Source: Sphingomonas sp. BT-65
GTDB lineage: Bacteria; Pseudomonadota; Alphaproteobacteria; Sphingomonadales; Sphingomonadaceae
DNA length: 64,000 nucleotides
Direction: 5' to 3'
Assembly (NCBI RefSeq): GCF_026107375.2
Contig: NZ_JAPCIA010000001.1
Span: 1-64,000 of the forward strand
The position numbers and the translations under genes were made by a program. This document shows positions 55,300 through 64,000 of this stretch, in pieces (position 1 is the first letter of the stretch; every line of letters begins with the position of its first letter). The notes under the pieces are model-generated. The model was not told the origin of the DNA. It ran no database searches and saw only the letters and a program-made list of their open reading frames with translations.

Positions 55300-56253
55300 C
55301 TAGGGCACCCGCGTCACCGCGAGGCCGTCGCCATTCTTGCCGACGTCGATGCGGCGCAGCACCTTGCCGCTGTCCGCGTCGATCTCGGCGACCTGGTTGC
55401 GCGCGGTCTCGGCGGCGTAGAGGCGCTTGCCGTCTCCCGACCAGATCAGCGTGACCTGCGCCGCCTGCGGATCACCCGAGATGGGGAAGCTGCGCAGCAC
55501 CGCGTGCGTCGCGGCGTCGATCAGCGTGACGCTGCCCTTGTTGACGTTGCTGGTGGCGACGGTCTTGCCGTCGGGGCTGGCGATCACGCGGATCGCATTG
55601 CCGTCGATCGCGAGCTCGGCGAGCTTCTCATAGGTGCCGGCGTCGAACACGGTGATGCGCGGCGCGGTGAGGTCGCCGACGAACACCTTGCCGCCCGCGA
55701 CCGCGACCCCCTCGGGCTTGCCGCCGACGGTGAGGTCGCGGAGCTTGGCGTTCTTCACCAGGTCGAGCACGCTGACCGTGCCCGAGCCGATATTGGCGAT
55801 GAAGGCGCGCTCCTCGCCGAGCAAAGCGGCCATGTGCGAACCCTGCTGCCCGGTGGCGATCGAGGTGATCTTGCCGTCGGGCTCGACGATCGCGACCGAG
55901 CTGCTGCCCTCGGTCGTGGCGATCAGCCGCTCGCTCTTGGGCATCCACAGCAGCCCGTGCGGGCGCTTGTTGGGCGAAAGCTCGATCGTCGCGACCTTGC
56001 CCAGCGGATCGAGGTCGACAATGTCGATCGAGGTGCCGCCATAGGAGACCACCGCCGCCTGGGTGCCGTCGCCCATCACCGCGATCTCGTGCGGCTGGGT
56101 GCCGGTCGGGACCTTGGCGAGCTGCTTGCCGTCGGCGAGATCGTAGATGCCGAGCGTGTCCTCGCCCTTGTTGCCGACCAGCAGCAGATCGCGCGCGGCG
56201 GCGGGGACGGCGGCGGTGGCGAGAAGGGCGGTGGCGAGGATCAGGCGGCGCAT
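55300..56253 (-). CDS. Secreted YncE-like beta-propeller protein
   Basis: A 317-aa protein with a signal peptide (RRLILATALLATAAVPAAAR, cleavage near 20) and repeated YVTN-type blades of about 40 residues, for example IAVMGDGTQAAVVSYGGTSI, PHGLLWMPKSERLIATTEGS and IRVIASPDGKTVATSNVNKG. Seven-bladed propellers of this type are periplasmic binding or scaffold proteins, or parts of quinoprotein-like enzymes. The substrate is unknown. The upstream in-frame start at 56307 overlaps the terminator and is rejected. Confidence 0.87.
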   Translation of the reverse strand: MRRLILATALLATAAVPAAARDLLLVGNKGEDTLGIYDLADGKQLAKVPTGTQPHEIAVMGDGTQAAVVSYGGTSIDIVDLDPLGKVATIELSPNKRPHGLLWMPKSERLIATTEGSSSVAIVEPDGKITSIATGQQGSHMAALLGEERAFIANIGSGTVSVLDLVKNAKLRDLTVGGKPEGVAVAGGKVFVGDLTAPRITVFDAGTYEKLAELAIDGNAIRVIASPDGKTVATSNVNKGSVTLIDAATHAVLRSFPISGDPQAAQVTLIWSGDGKRLYAAETARNQVAEIDADSGKVLRRIDVGKNGDGLAVTRVP

Positions 56254-56310
56254 CGGTGTCTCCGGCGTTGGCGACGGAAGACTGGGCATTTCATGAAGGG
56301 CCCGCAAGCG

Positions 56311-56345
56311 AAAAGGCCCGCTCCACGACGGCGGAACGGGCCTTT
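56311..56345 (-). terminator. Intrinsic terminator of the CsgG-domain gene
   Basis: On the minus strand AAAGGCCCGTTCC pairs with GGAGCGGGCCTTTT (one bulge/mismatch), ending in four Ts. It lies 23-57 bp beyond the CsgG-domain gene stop and upstream of the propeller gene. Confidence 0.75.
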
Positions 56346-56367
56346 CGCGCGACGTGGCCGAAGCCGC

Positions 56368-57333
56368 TTATTGCGACGGCGCGAGCCCGGTGTTGAGCAC
56401 CCAGCCGACATTGTCGTTCTCGTCGGCGACTTCCCACCACAGGCCGTTCTTGTTCCCGGTCGGATAGACGATGCCGCCGGCGGGGATGGTGCGGATCACC
56501 TTGGCGCCGCCGGCCGCCGACACGCGCATCGCCACCGGGCGCTGCGCAGTGAAGGTCTTGGCCGGTGCGGCCTGCGCCGTGCCGGTATCGCCCGGACGCA
56601 CCAGCCCGAGCTCGGTCACCAGATTGGTGTAGGCCTGGATGAACGACAGCGTGACGATGCGGCCGATCTCGGTATTGTCATAGCCGCCGCCGACCGCGCC
56701 CATGCCGCCGCCGAGGATTCCGACGCCACCGCCGCCGCCGAAGGCGAGGCTGTTCTTGGCGGCATAGCCTTCGGTCGTGGCGATCGTCTCGGTCGTGCGG
56801 ACGTTGGTGATCGAGAGGACGGTGTTCGCTTCCATCTTCTTGCTGCGGATGCCGGCCGCGAGTCCGCCGAGCCGGCCGCCGACGAGCCCGCCGATCAGGC
56901 CGCCGGCCGCGCTGCCGCTGACATTGCTGTTGGCGCCCTGGATCTCGGCGACGAGAACGTAATCGGCCGCCTTGATCTGGCCCTGGCCGACATTCGAGCC
57001 GCGCTGCAGCCCGAGATTGCCGCCAATGGCGCGCTCACGCTCGGCCGCCTGCAGCCCGGAGCCGCGATCGACTAGGTTGAAGCAGCCCGAGCGCTGGACC
57101 AGCACCTTGAGCAGCTTCTGCGGCGGCGCCAGCGAATATTGCGTCCAGGGGCGGGGATCGTCGCCGTCGACGACCGAGATGGTACCGAGCTTGCGCGTGC
57201 AGCGCGGCACGTCGGTCATCGTCGCTTCCTGCAGCTTCTGGCCGCCGCTGGGCTTGGCGAGTCGCTGGGCGTGGGCGGAGCCCGCAACGCACAGAGCGAG
57301 CGCGGTGAGGGCCACCGCGGGAGACTTCAACAT
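56368..57333 (-). CDS. CsgG-domain secreted protein with C-terminal SH3-like domain
   Basis: A 321-aa protein with a signal peptide (ALTALALCVAGSAHAQ). The central part resembles CsgG/HfaB-type domains (QKLLKVLVQRSGCFNLVDRG, AADYVLVAEIQGANSNVSGS, ANTVLSITNVRTTETIATTE) with a glycine-rich stretch (SAAGGLIGGLVGGRLGG; GGGGGVGILGGGMG). The C-terminal 60 residues (VRTIPAGGIVYPTGNKNGLW, ENDNVGWVLN) are a bacterial SH3 domain. No lipobox is seen, and there are no curli genes, so it is a CsgG relative rather than CsgG itself. Confidence 0.83.
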   Translation of the reverse strand: MLKSPAVALTALALCVAGSAHAQRLAKPSGGQKLQEATMTDVPRCTRKLGTISVVDGDDPRPWTQYSLAPPQKLLKVLVQRSGCFNLVDRGSGLQAAERERAIGGNLGLQRGSNVGQGQIKAADYVLVAEIQGANSNVSGSAAGGLIGGLVGGRLGGLAAGIRSKKMEANTVLSITNVRTTETIATTEGYAAKNSLAFGGGGGVGILGGGMGAVGGGYDNTEIGRIVTLSFIQAYTNLVTELGLVRPGDTGTAQAAPAKTFTAQRPVAMRVSAAGGAKVIRTIPAGGIVYPTGNKNGLWWEVADENDNVGWVLNTGLAPSQ

Positions 57334-57450
57334 CGATTTCTTCCCCTGTTACCAGTCGTCCCGGAATAGCCGATCCCGCTCGCGGTGGGAATAGTTTCGA
57401 GGCCGGAATCGGTCGTCCAAAATGGGTAGCGCTATCCCTCGGCGGAGGGG

Positions 57451-57936
57451 TCAGGGGTCGATCTTGGTGTGCTCGCTCGAGCCATTCTCGATCGTCCAGA
57501 GATCGCCGAAATCCTCGTGCTTGAGCTCGCCCGGCCGCTTGCCGCCGAGCTGCGCGACGATGTCGGGGACGGTGTTGCTGTGGCCGACGATCAGCACCGG
57601 GCCGCGGGCCGCCCTGGCGCGGGCGACGATCGCGGGAGTGTCCTTGGGGTCATAGGTCTCGACAGCGACGTCGAGCATCGCGGCGAGCGGTGCCGCCGTC
57701 TGGCGCGTGCGCTTGAAGTCGCTGACATAGATCGCCTTGAGCGTGCGGCCGTAGAACCACGCCGCGAGCTTCTCCGCGCGGGCCTTGCCCTGGGGCAGGA
57801 GGTCGGGATCGGGTTGGCCGGCGGGGGTGTCGTAATGGCGGGTGACGTAGATCGGGGCGTCTTCCGATTGGCCGGCGAATGCGCTGGCGGCGCAGAACAT
57901 GCTGAGCAGCGCGACGAGATACTTCAGGACTGGCAT
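57451..57936 (-). CDS. Secreted histidine phosphatase family protein
   Basis: A 161-aa phosphoglycerate-mutase-like protein with a signal peptide (LVALLSMFCAASAFA). The catalytic His34 lies in VTRHYDTPAG, a variant of the RHG motif in which Gly is replaced by Tyr; the second active-site His119 is in VGHSNTVPDI, and DFKRTRQTAAPLA supplies arginines. It should be a periplasmic phosphatase of unknown substrate. Confidence 0.85.
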   Translation of the reverse strand: MPVLKYLVALLSMFCAASAFAGQSEDAPIYVTRHYDTPAGQPDPDLLPQGKARAEKLAAWFYGRTLKAIYVSDFKRTRQTAAPLAAMLDVAVETYDPKDTPAIVARARAARGPVLIVGHSNTVPDIVAQLGGKRPGELKHEDFGDLWTIENGSSEHTKIDP

Positions 57937-57995
57937 GGCGATTCACCTCCGCGCCGCTGCTTGGCGCAGTCGCGGGCGTGCGGCAAGCGAACCTG

Positions 57996-58697
57996 TCAGA
58001 TCAGTGCTAGCGCATCGCGCGTCGCGGCGCCGCTGGCGGTATTGTCGAGGATGATCCAGCTGCGGGCATTGGCGGCAACCGCGCTTTGCCGCCACGCCGC
58101 CAAGGCCGCGTCGTCATAGGCGGACCAGTAGATGCGCGGGCTGCCGTGGAGGCGGAAATAGGCGAGGCCGCGCCATCCGCCCGGCATGGCGGCGGCCGGA
58201 ACCGGCGCGGGATCGGCGGCGACGCGCGCGACGCGGTGCGCGACGAGCAGCGCGTCGGCCTGCGCATCGAACCAGCTCGGATGGCGCGGCTCGAACGCGA
58301 TGGGCCCGCCGACAATGGCATCGAGCTGGGCGAAGAAGGTTTCGGCGAGCTTGACATCGAAGGCGAAGCTGGGCGGGAGCTGGACGAGCACCGGGCCGCG
58401 CTTCCCGCCAAGCCCGGCGATCTCGTCGGCGAAGCGCGCGAGCGGCGCCTCGCAATCCGCCAGCCGGGCCTCGTGCGTGATCGCCTTGGGCAGCTTGACG
58501 GCGAAGCGGAAGTCCGCCGAGACGCTCGCCGCCCAGCGCACATAGGTCGAGCGGCGATGGGGGCGGTAGAAGCTCGAATTAATTTCGGTCGCATTGAAGC
58601 GCCGCGCATAGCGTTCGAGGTTGCTGGCGCCGGGCGGGAAGCTGTCGCGGACGTCGCGCGGAAGTGCCCAGGCGGCGGTGCCGATGCGGAGAGTCAT
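57996..58697 (-). CDS. DUF72 domain-containing protein
   Basis: A 233-aa TIM-barrel-like DUF72 protein: LRIGTAAWALPRDVRDSFPP, RFNATEINSSFYRPHRRSTY, FRFAVKLPKAITHEARLADC, GPVLVQLPPSFAFD and YFRLHGSPRIYWSAYDD. The family is widespread but has no proven biochemical function. The ATG at 58697 starts directly at MTLRIG; an upstream ATG at 58712 is possible. It is divergent from lepA by 67 bp. Confidence 0.87.
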   Translation of the reverse strand: MTLRIGTAAWALPRDVRDSFPPGASNLERYARRFNATEINSSFYRPHRRSTYVRWAASVSADFRFAVKLPKAITHEARLADCEAPLARFADEIAGLGGKRGPVLVQLPPSFAFDVKLAETFFAQLDAIVGGPIAFEPRHPSWFDAQADALLVAHRVARVAADPAPVPAAAMPGGWRGLAYFRLHGSPRIYWSAYDDAALAAWRQSAVAANARSWIILDNTASGAATRDALALI

Positions 58698-58764
58698 GCC
58701 GCACCAGCGCATGCGGGCGCGGGGGGTTCCTGCGCGGCATCTGCCCTGCTAACGGGCGCCGATC

Positions 58765-60573
58765 ATGGCAACCGACCTTTCCCGTATCCGCAATTTCTCG
58801 ATCATCGCGCATATCGACCATGGCAAGTCGACGCTGGCCGACCGGTTGATCCAGCGCACCGGCGGCCTGACCGCGCGCGAGATGTCCGAGCAGGTGCTCG
58901 ACAACATGGACATCGAGAAGGAGCGCGGCATCACCATCAAGGCGCAGACCGTGCGCCTCGACTGGAAGGGGCCGGACGGGCTCGACTATGTCCTCAACCT
59001 GATGGACACGCCGGGGCATGTCGACTTCGCCTATGAGGTGAGCCGGTCGCTCGCCGCGTGCGAGGGCGCGCTGCTGGTGGTCGACGCGGCGCAGGGGGTC
59101 GAGGCCCAGACGCTCGCCAATGTCTACCAGTCGATCGAGCATGATCATGAGATTGTGCCCGTCATCAACAAGATCGACCTGCCCAGCGCCGAGCCCGAGA
59201 AGGTGCGGCACGAGATCGAGGAAGTGATCGGCATCGATGCGTCGAACGCGGTGCTGGCGAGCGCCAAGGCGGGAATCGGGATCGAGGAGATCCTGAACGC
59301 CGTGGTCGAGCGGATTCCGGCCCCGAAGGGCGATGCGAACGCGCCGCTCAAGGCGATGCTGGTCGACAGCTGGTACGACCCGTATCTGGGCGTCGTGATC
59401 CTGATCCGCGTGATCGACGGGACAATCAGGAAGGGCCAGCAGATCAAGTTCATGGCGGCGGGGACGACGCATCTGGTCGACCGCGTCGGCGCGTTCCGGC
59501 CGAAGATCGAACAGCTGCCCGACCTTGGCCCCGGCGAGATCGGCTTCATCACCGCGCAGATCAAGGAAGTGGCGCAGGCGCGCGTCGGCGACACGCTGAC
59601 CGACGCCAAGCGGCCCGCCGCCGAGCCGCTGCCGGGCTTCAAGGAAGTGCAGCCGGTGGTGTTCTGTGGCCTGTTCCCGGTCGATGCCAACGACTTCGAG
59701 AAGCTGCGCGAGAGCATTTCGAAGCTGCGGCTCAACGATGCCAGCTTCTCGTTCGAGATGGAGACGTCGGCAGCGCTGGGCTTCGGCTTCCGCTGCGGGT
59801 TCCTCGGCCTGCTGCATCTGGAGATCATCCAGGAGCGGCTGATGCGCGAATATGATCTCGACCTGATCACCACCGCGCCGTCGGTGGTCTACCAGATCGA
59901 GCTGACGCATGGCGGTGGGCATATCGAGCTGCACAATCCGGCGGACATGCCCGAGCCGAACAAGATCGAGAGCATCGCGGAACCGTGGATTCAGGCGGTG
60001 ATCTATGTGCCCGACGAGTATCTCGGCTCGATCCTGAAGCTGTGCCAGGACCGGCGCGGCATCCAGAAGAACCTGACCTATGTCGGCGGCCGCGCGCAGG
60101 CGACCTATGAGTTGCCGCTGAACGAGGTGGTGTTCGACTTCTACGACCGGCTGAAGTCGCTTTCCAAGGGCTATGCCAGTTTCGATTACGAACAGATCGG
60201 CTATCGCGAGGGCGATCTGGTGAAGATGGGCATCCTCGTCAACGAGGAGCCGGTGGACGCGCTGAGCATGATCGTCCACCGCGCCACCGCCGAGGTGCGC
60301 GGACGCGGCATGGTCGAGCGGCTCAAGGAACTGATCCCGCGCCACCTGTTCAAGATCCCGATCCAGGCGGCGATCGGCGGCAAGGTGATCGCGCGCGAGA
60401 CGATCAGCGCGATGCGCAAGGACGTGACCGCGAAATGCTATGGCGGCGACGCCACCCGCAAGCGCAAGCTGCTGGAGAAGCAGAAGAAGGGCAAGGCGAA
60501 GATGCGCGAGTACGGCTCGGTCAGCATCCCGCAGGAAGCCTTTATCGCCGCGCTGCGGATGGGCGAGGAGTAG
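58765..60573 (+). CDS. lepA: Elongation factor 4 (LepA)
   Basis: A 602-aa translational GTPase, the usual length. G1 AHIDHGKST (residues 15-23), G2/effector region [15 protein letters not shown]3 DTPGHVDF, G4 NKIDLP and the LepA C-terminal domain ([32 protein letters not shown]) are all present. LepA acts on ribosomes during initiation and back-translocation-like events. Monocistronic and convergent with kup. Confidence 0.97.
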   Translation: MATDLSRIRNFSIIAHIDHGKSTLADRLIQRTGGLTAREMSEQVLDNMDIEKERGITIKAQTVRLDWKGPDGLDYVLNLMDTPGHVDFAYEVSRSLAACEGALLVVDAAQGVEAQTLANVYQSIEHDHEIVPVINKIDLPSAEPEKVRHEIEEVIGIDASNAVLASAKAGIGIEEILNAVVERIPAPKGDANAPLKAMLVDSWYDPYLGVVILIRVIDGTIRKGQQIKFMAAGTTHLVDRVGAFRPKIEQLPDLGPGEIGFITAQIKEVAQARVGDTLTDAKRPAAEPLPGFKEVQPVVFCGLFPVDANDFEKLRESISKLRLNDASFSFEMETSAALGFGFRCGFLGLLHLEIIQERLMREYDLDLITTAPSVVYQIELTHGGGHIELHNPADMPEPNKIESIAEPWIQAVIYVPDEYLGSILKLCQDRRGIQKNLTYVGGRAQATYELPLNEVVFDFYDRLKSLSKGYASFDYEQIGYREGDLVKMGILVNEEPVDALSMIVHRATAEVRGRGMVERLKELIPRHLFKIPIQAAIGGKVIARETISAMRKDVTAKCYGGDATRKRKLLEKQKKGKAKMREYGSVSIPQEAFIAALRMGEE

Positions 60574-60579
60574 GGCGCT

Positions 60580-62445
60580 CTAAATCTCGACCTGGCTGCC
60601 CAGCTCGACCACGCGGTTGGGCGGCAGGTTGAAGAAGCTCATTGGCTGCTCCGACACGCGCGCCATCCACGCGAACAGCCGCTCGCGCCAGATCGCCATG
60701 CCGGGCCGCGAGGACGCGATCAGCGTCTGGCGGCTGAGGAAATAGATCGCCTTGGCCGGCAACGCCGGATCGAGCTCGGCGAGCGCGGCCGGAATGTCGG
60801 GCTGCTCGGCGAAACCGTATTTGATGATGATGCGCGTGACCGTTTCGGTCAGCATTTCCGCCCGTACTCGCTCCGCCGGATCGACCCGGGGCGTCAGCGC
60901 GGTGCGGACCGTGACGAGGAGAATCCGCTCGTGCAGGACCAGGTTGCATTTGAGGTTGTGGAGCAAGGCCGGCGGGATGCCCTCGGCGTTCGAGGTCAGA
61001 TAGACCGCGGTCAGGGGCACGCGATGCACCTTCGCGCTCGATCGCTCGAACAGCTCGACGGGCATCGCAGCGCCGGCCAGCTTCTCCCGGAGCAATTCGC
61101 GCCCCTTGCGCCAAGTGGTGAAGATCAGCACCAGGACCGCGGCGATCACCGCGGGCAGCCAGCCGCCGTCGAGGAACTTGGTGGTGGAAGCCGCGAACAG
61201 CCCGAGATCGAGCGTGAGCAGCAGGCCATAGAGCGGAATCGCCCAGAGCGGGCTCCACTTCCAGATGCGGAAGATGACGAAGCCGATGAGGAGCGTGGTC
61301 AGCACCATCGTCGCGGTGACCGCGAGGCCGAAGGCGGCAGCAAGCGCGGTCGAGCTCCGGAAGCCGAGCACCAGCGCCACCACCGCGACGAACAGCATCG
61401 CATTGACGGTGGGCGAAAAGACCTGGCCGCGCTCGCTGGCGGAGGTATGGGCGATGCGCAGGCGGGGGAGATAGCCAAGCTGCACCGCCTGCTGCGTGAC
61501 CGAGAAGGCGCCGGAGATGATCGACTGGCTGGCGATGATCGTCGCCGCGGTGGCGAGCAGCAACAGCGGCACCAGCGCGGCGGGGGGTGCCATCAGGTAG
61601 AAGGGCGAGCGGATCGCCGCCGGATCGGCGAGCACCAGCGCCGACTGGCCGGCATAGCAGAGGATCAGCGCGGGGAGCGCGAGCAGCAGCCAGGCGCGTG
61701 CGATCGGCTTGCGCCCGAAATGCCCCATGTCGGCGTAGAGCGCCTCCGCGCCGGTGACGGCGAGCACGACGGTACCGAGGGTGAAGAAGGCGCGCACTGG
61801 ATCGGTGAGCAGGAATTGGACCGCATAGGCAGGGTTGGCGGCGGCGAGGACGTGCGGATTGGCGACGACCTGCCACCCGCCGAGCAGCGCGATCACGGCG
61901 AACCACAGCACCATCACCGGCCCGAACAACCGCCCGATCAGATGCGTGCCGTGCCGCTGCACCGCGAACAGCCCGGCAACCAGCGCGAGGGTGAGCGGGA
62001 TGATCCAGGTGTCGAGATCGGGGCCGAGCAGTTCGAGCCCCTCGACCGCCGAGAGGATCGAGATGGCCGGCGTGATCACTGCATCGCCATAGAAGAGCGC
62101 GGTCGCAATCAACGCGGCGATGCCGATCAGCGGCAGCGCCGGGGACGAGCGCGCGACTCGCTGGATGAGGGCGAGCAGCGCGAAGCTGCCGCCCTCGCCG
62201 CGATTGTCGGCGCGCATCGTGACGAACACATATTTGACCGTGACGACCAGCAGCAGCGCCCAGATCAGCATCGACAGCACGCCGAGCACATGGAACCGGT
62301 CGAGCGGGAGCGGGTGATGGCCGATGAAGCTCTCGCGAAAGGCGTAGAGCGGGCTGGTGCCGATATCGCCGAACACGACCCCGGTGGCGCCGAGCGCGAG
62401 CTTCCATTGGCGGCTGGCGTGGCTGGCGTCGTCCGTTACGGTCAT
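60580..62445 (-). CDS. kup: Low-affinity potassium uptake protein Kup
   Basis: A 621-aa K+/H+ symporter of the Kup/HAK/KT family: about 12 membrane helices in residues 15-430 (LGATGVVFGDIGTSPLYAFR near 14-33, FYGDAVITPAISILSAVEGL, LTGAEALYADMGHFG) and a cytoplasmic C-terminal domain. The LGVVFGDIGTSPLY signature is complete. It is convergent with lepA (6 bp apart) and preceded by a 111-bp intergenic region. Confidence 0.96.
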   Translation of the reverse strand: MTVTDDASHASRQWKLALGATGVVFGDIGTSPLYAFRESFIGHHPLPLDRFHVLGVLSMLIWALLLVVTVKYVFVTMRADNRGEGGSFALLALIQRVARSSPALPLIGIAALIATALFYGDAVITPAISILSAVEGLELLGPDLDTWIIPLTLALVAGLFAVQRHGTHLIGRLFGPVMVLWFAVIALLGGWQVVANPHVLAAANPAYAVQFLLTDPVRAFFTLGTVVLAVTGAEALYADMGHFGRKPIARAWLLLALPALILCYAGQSALVLADPAAIRSPFYLMAPPAALVPLLLLATAATIIASQSIISGAFSVTQQAVQLGYLPRLRIAHTSASERGQVFSPTVNAMLFVAVVALVLGFRSSTALAAAFGLAVTATMVLTTLLIGFVIFRIWKWSPLWAIPLYGLLLTLDLGLFAASTTKFLDGGWLPAVIAAVLVLIFTTWRKGRELLREKLAGAAMPVELFERSSAKVHRVPLTAVYLTSNAEGIPPALLHNLKCNLVLHERILLVTVRTALTPRVDPAERVRAEMLTETVTRIIIKYGFAEQPDIPAALAELDPALPAKAIYFLSRQTLIASSRPGMAIWRERLFAWMARVSEQPMSFFNLPPNRVVELGSQVEI

Positions 62446-62556
62446 CGGGTCGTCCTGATGGGAGGCACCGGGACCAGGTAGCGGCGAGCGGCATTAAGAT
62501 TCCATATGGAATTGCGCTGCTCAAGGTACCTCGCTTCTGGAGGGTCCTGCCGCCGG

Positions 62557-63117
62557 TCAGGTGTGCAGGGAGGGCGGTCGCACCCCCGGCGTCATCCGCG
62601 CCATCACTTCGTCGCGAACCATGAAATGGTGACGCAGCGCGGCCCCGATATGGACAAGCAACAGAATGAGCATCGCGTAGCCGAGAATCTCGTGCGCCTC
62701 GTGCCCGAAATCGGACATCGCTTCCGACACCGGCAGATAGGGAATGTCGAACAGGCCGAACCAGGTCAGCGGCCGGGGGTTGGGCCCGGACGACATCGCC
62801 CAGCCCGACAGTGGGATCGCCAGCATGAAGGCATAGAGCAGGAAATGCGAGACGCGCGCCGCGGTTCGTTGCCAGCCCATAATGTGCGCGGGAAGGCGTG
62901 GCGCGGGATGCGTGAACCGCCAGCCGATCCGGGCAAGGGTCAGGACAAGAATGGTGATCCCGATCGCCTTGTGGATCGGCATGATGCGCCAGTCGCGCGG
63001 CAGGCTGTCATGAAGCAAGCCATAGGCGAGATTGAAGATGAGGAGCGCCGCGATCAGCCAGTGAAGGAAGATCGCGCCGCGCGAATACCGCACCAAAGCT
63101 GATTCCGTGTTCGCCAT
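62557..63117 (-). CDS. Cytochrome b561-type membrane protein
   Basis: A 186-aa protein with four membrane helices and histidines placed for two b-type hemes: GAIFLHWLIAALLIF (His19), MPIHKAIGITILVL (His49), FGHEAHEILGYAML and LLVHIGAALRHHFM. Bacterial members (CybB-like) oxidise quinol and can pass electrons to oxygen or superoxide-linked reactions. There is no obvious partner nearby. Confidence 0.9.
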   Translation of the reverse strand: MANTESALVRYSRGAIFLHWLIAALLIFNLAYGLLHDSLPRDWRIMPIHKAIGITILVLTLARIGWRFTHPAPRLPAHIMGWQRTAARVSHFLLYAFMLAIPLSGWAMSSGPNPRPLTWFGLFDIPYLPVSEAMSDFGHEAHEILGYAMLILLLVHIGAALRHHFMVRDEVMARMTPGVRPPSLHT

Positions 63118-63183
63118 TCGCGCGCTCCGTTTCGGTTCAGGGCATTGTTGTGCCGCGCCGGAACCGCTGCGTCGAGGGCGTAG

Positions 63184-64000
63184 CTAGAAAGCGTACGGCA
63201 CAGGCGCGCGCACGTCGGGGTCGATGCGGATCTCGCTCGCGGCGGGCGGGAAGGCGCGCTGGTCGCAGTCGGTGCGCGGGCAGATGCGGCAACTCGTGCC
63301 GATCGCGGTGGCGACGCCGCCGGTGCGCAGGCTGTCGGCATAGACGAAGTCGGCGGCATGCGCCTCCTCGCAGCCCAGCGCGACGGCGTAGCGGCGCGGC
63401 GGGCGGGCATAGCTTGCCGAGGGCTTGACCAGCCCCTTGGCCATCGCGACGTAGCGGACGCCGTCGGGCGTCTCGGCGAGCTGGACGAGGATGCGGTCGG
63501 GGATCGCCACCGCTTCGTGCACCACCCACAGTGGGCAGGCCCCGCCGAAGCGCGCGAATTCGAGCCGGGTGGCCGAGTGGCGCTTGGTGATGTTGCCCGC
63601 CATGTCGACGCGGCAGAAGAAGAAGGGAATGCCCTGCGCGCCCGGCCGCTGAAGAGTAGAGAGGCGGTGGCAGGCTTGCTCGAAGCTGCTGCCGAAGCGC
63701 TGGCGCAAGCGGTCGATGTCGTGACGCACCTCGCGCGCCGCCTCGCGGAAGCGGGTGTAGGGCATGAGCAGCGCGCCCGCGGCGTAGTTGGCGAGGCCGA
63801 GCGAGAGCAGTTCGCGCGCGGCGGGGGAGGCGAGGCCGCTGGTTTGGCTGACCGCGCGCATCTGCTCGCCGAACTCGATCACGGCGAGGCGGTGCGCGAG
63901 CAGGAAGGCGCGGCTTTCGGGCGGGAGCACGCCGCTGATCGTGAGGCGGCGGCTGTCGGTGGCGAAGCGCGAAAGGCGCGTGTCGTCGTCGCGCGAATCC
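63184..64000 (-). CDS. IrrE/ImmA-type transcriptional regulator, C-terminal part only (runs off window)
   Basis: The window contains the last 271 codons. The visible part resembles the C-terminal two-thirds of short-chain fatty acyl-CoA regulators (HTH + IrrE peptidase-like + DUF2083): LPPESRAFLLAHRLAVIEFG, FREAAREVRHDIDRLRQRFG, FEQACHRLSTLQRPGAQGIP, and a cysteine cluster SCRICPRTDCDQRAFPP near the end. The frame stays open to base 64000, so the N-terminal HTH is presumably outside. Such regulators sense acyl-CoA; the target genes are unknown. Confidence 0.82.
   Translation of the reverse strand, partial: DSRDDDTRLSRFATDSRRLTISGVLPPESRAFLLAHRLAVIEFGEQMRAVSQTSGLASPAARELLSLGLANYAAGALLMPYTRFREAAREVRHDIDRLRQRFGSSFEQACHRLSTLQRPGAQGIPFFFCRVDMAGNITKRHSATRLEFARFGGACPLWVVHEAVAIPDRILVQLAETPDGVRYVAMAKGLVKPSASYARPPRRYAVALGCEEAHAADFVYADSLRTGGVATAIGTSCRICPRTDCDQRAFPPAASEIRIDPDVRAPVPYAF

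Noticed and set aside
60931..62481. 516-codon plus-strand frame opposite kup
   Set aside because: Antisense shadow; kup on the minus strand has full family signatures.

Overview
The window looks like a chromosomal segment of a high-GC alphaproteobacterium, most likely Sphingomonas or a close relative. The evidence is the strong G/C third-position bias, the many ATGA-type start/stop overlaps, the gene families present (PutA with a divergent Lrp regulator, a PhoX-family Tat lipoprotein, a MarR-GNAT fusion, an ECF42 sigma factor with a YCII partner, tandem periplasmic amidohydrolases) and a full type II secretion locus. Both tRNA genes encode their CCA end. I see no prophage, integrase, intact insertion sequence, rRNA or CRISPR array.

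Layout: 1-8.1 kb holds a 2H phosphoesterase, tRNA-Met, the putR/putA proline catabolism pair, a ferredoxin-reductase-like flavoprotein, a KTSC protein, a quinone-reductase-like dehydrogenase and a hot-dog thioesterase. 8.1-9.4 kb is sparse and carries a cold-shock gene with a long leader. 9.4-16.0 kb is one tightly overlapped minus-strand operon (DUF4129, DUF4350, MoxR, DUF58, SpoIIM, RDD, isoprenylcysteine-methyltransferase-like), an envelope-associated MoxR locus. 16.2-19.9 kb has two secreted amidohydrolases (the second lacks its first metal-binding motif), a TetR regulator and a small lipoprotein. 20.0-36.3 kb contains PhoX and a type II secretion system split into several transcription units: an accessory membrane-protein trio, gspGHICD, gspLMEF, gspN and an operon with gspJK. 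36.5-38.0 kb has a MerC-like protein and a MarR-GNAT fusion. 38.0-45.5 kb is a complete five-step histidine utilisation regulon (hutIHGU and hutF-hutC) around a perfect palindromic GntR/HutC-type operator. 45.5-64 kb is mixed: flavoproteins, the ECF42/YCII pair, tRNA-Pro, ferredoxin-NADP reductase, nicotinamide riboside salvage (pnuC plus a NadR-type kinase), phosphatases, a CsgG-domain protein, lepA, kup, a cytochrome b561 and a truncated IrrE-type regulator at the right edge.

The most unusual signal is several families of palindromic repeats. One family, with arms reading ATTCCTCCCCC...GGGGGAGGAAT, sits in frame inside the DUF4350 gene, where it adds about 45 codons, and again between gspE and gspF, where its end supplies the Shine-Dalgarno sequence of gspF. 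A related solo hairpin lies at 47.2 kb. A second family (stem about 22 bp, 14-nt loop starting TATGATG) occurs at the left edge and at 53.6 kb. A third, 240 bp long with long imperfect arms, interrupts the hut operon between hutH and hutG. Database and genome-wide repeat searches could not be run here.
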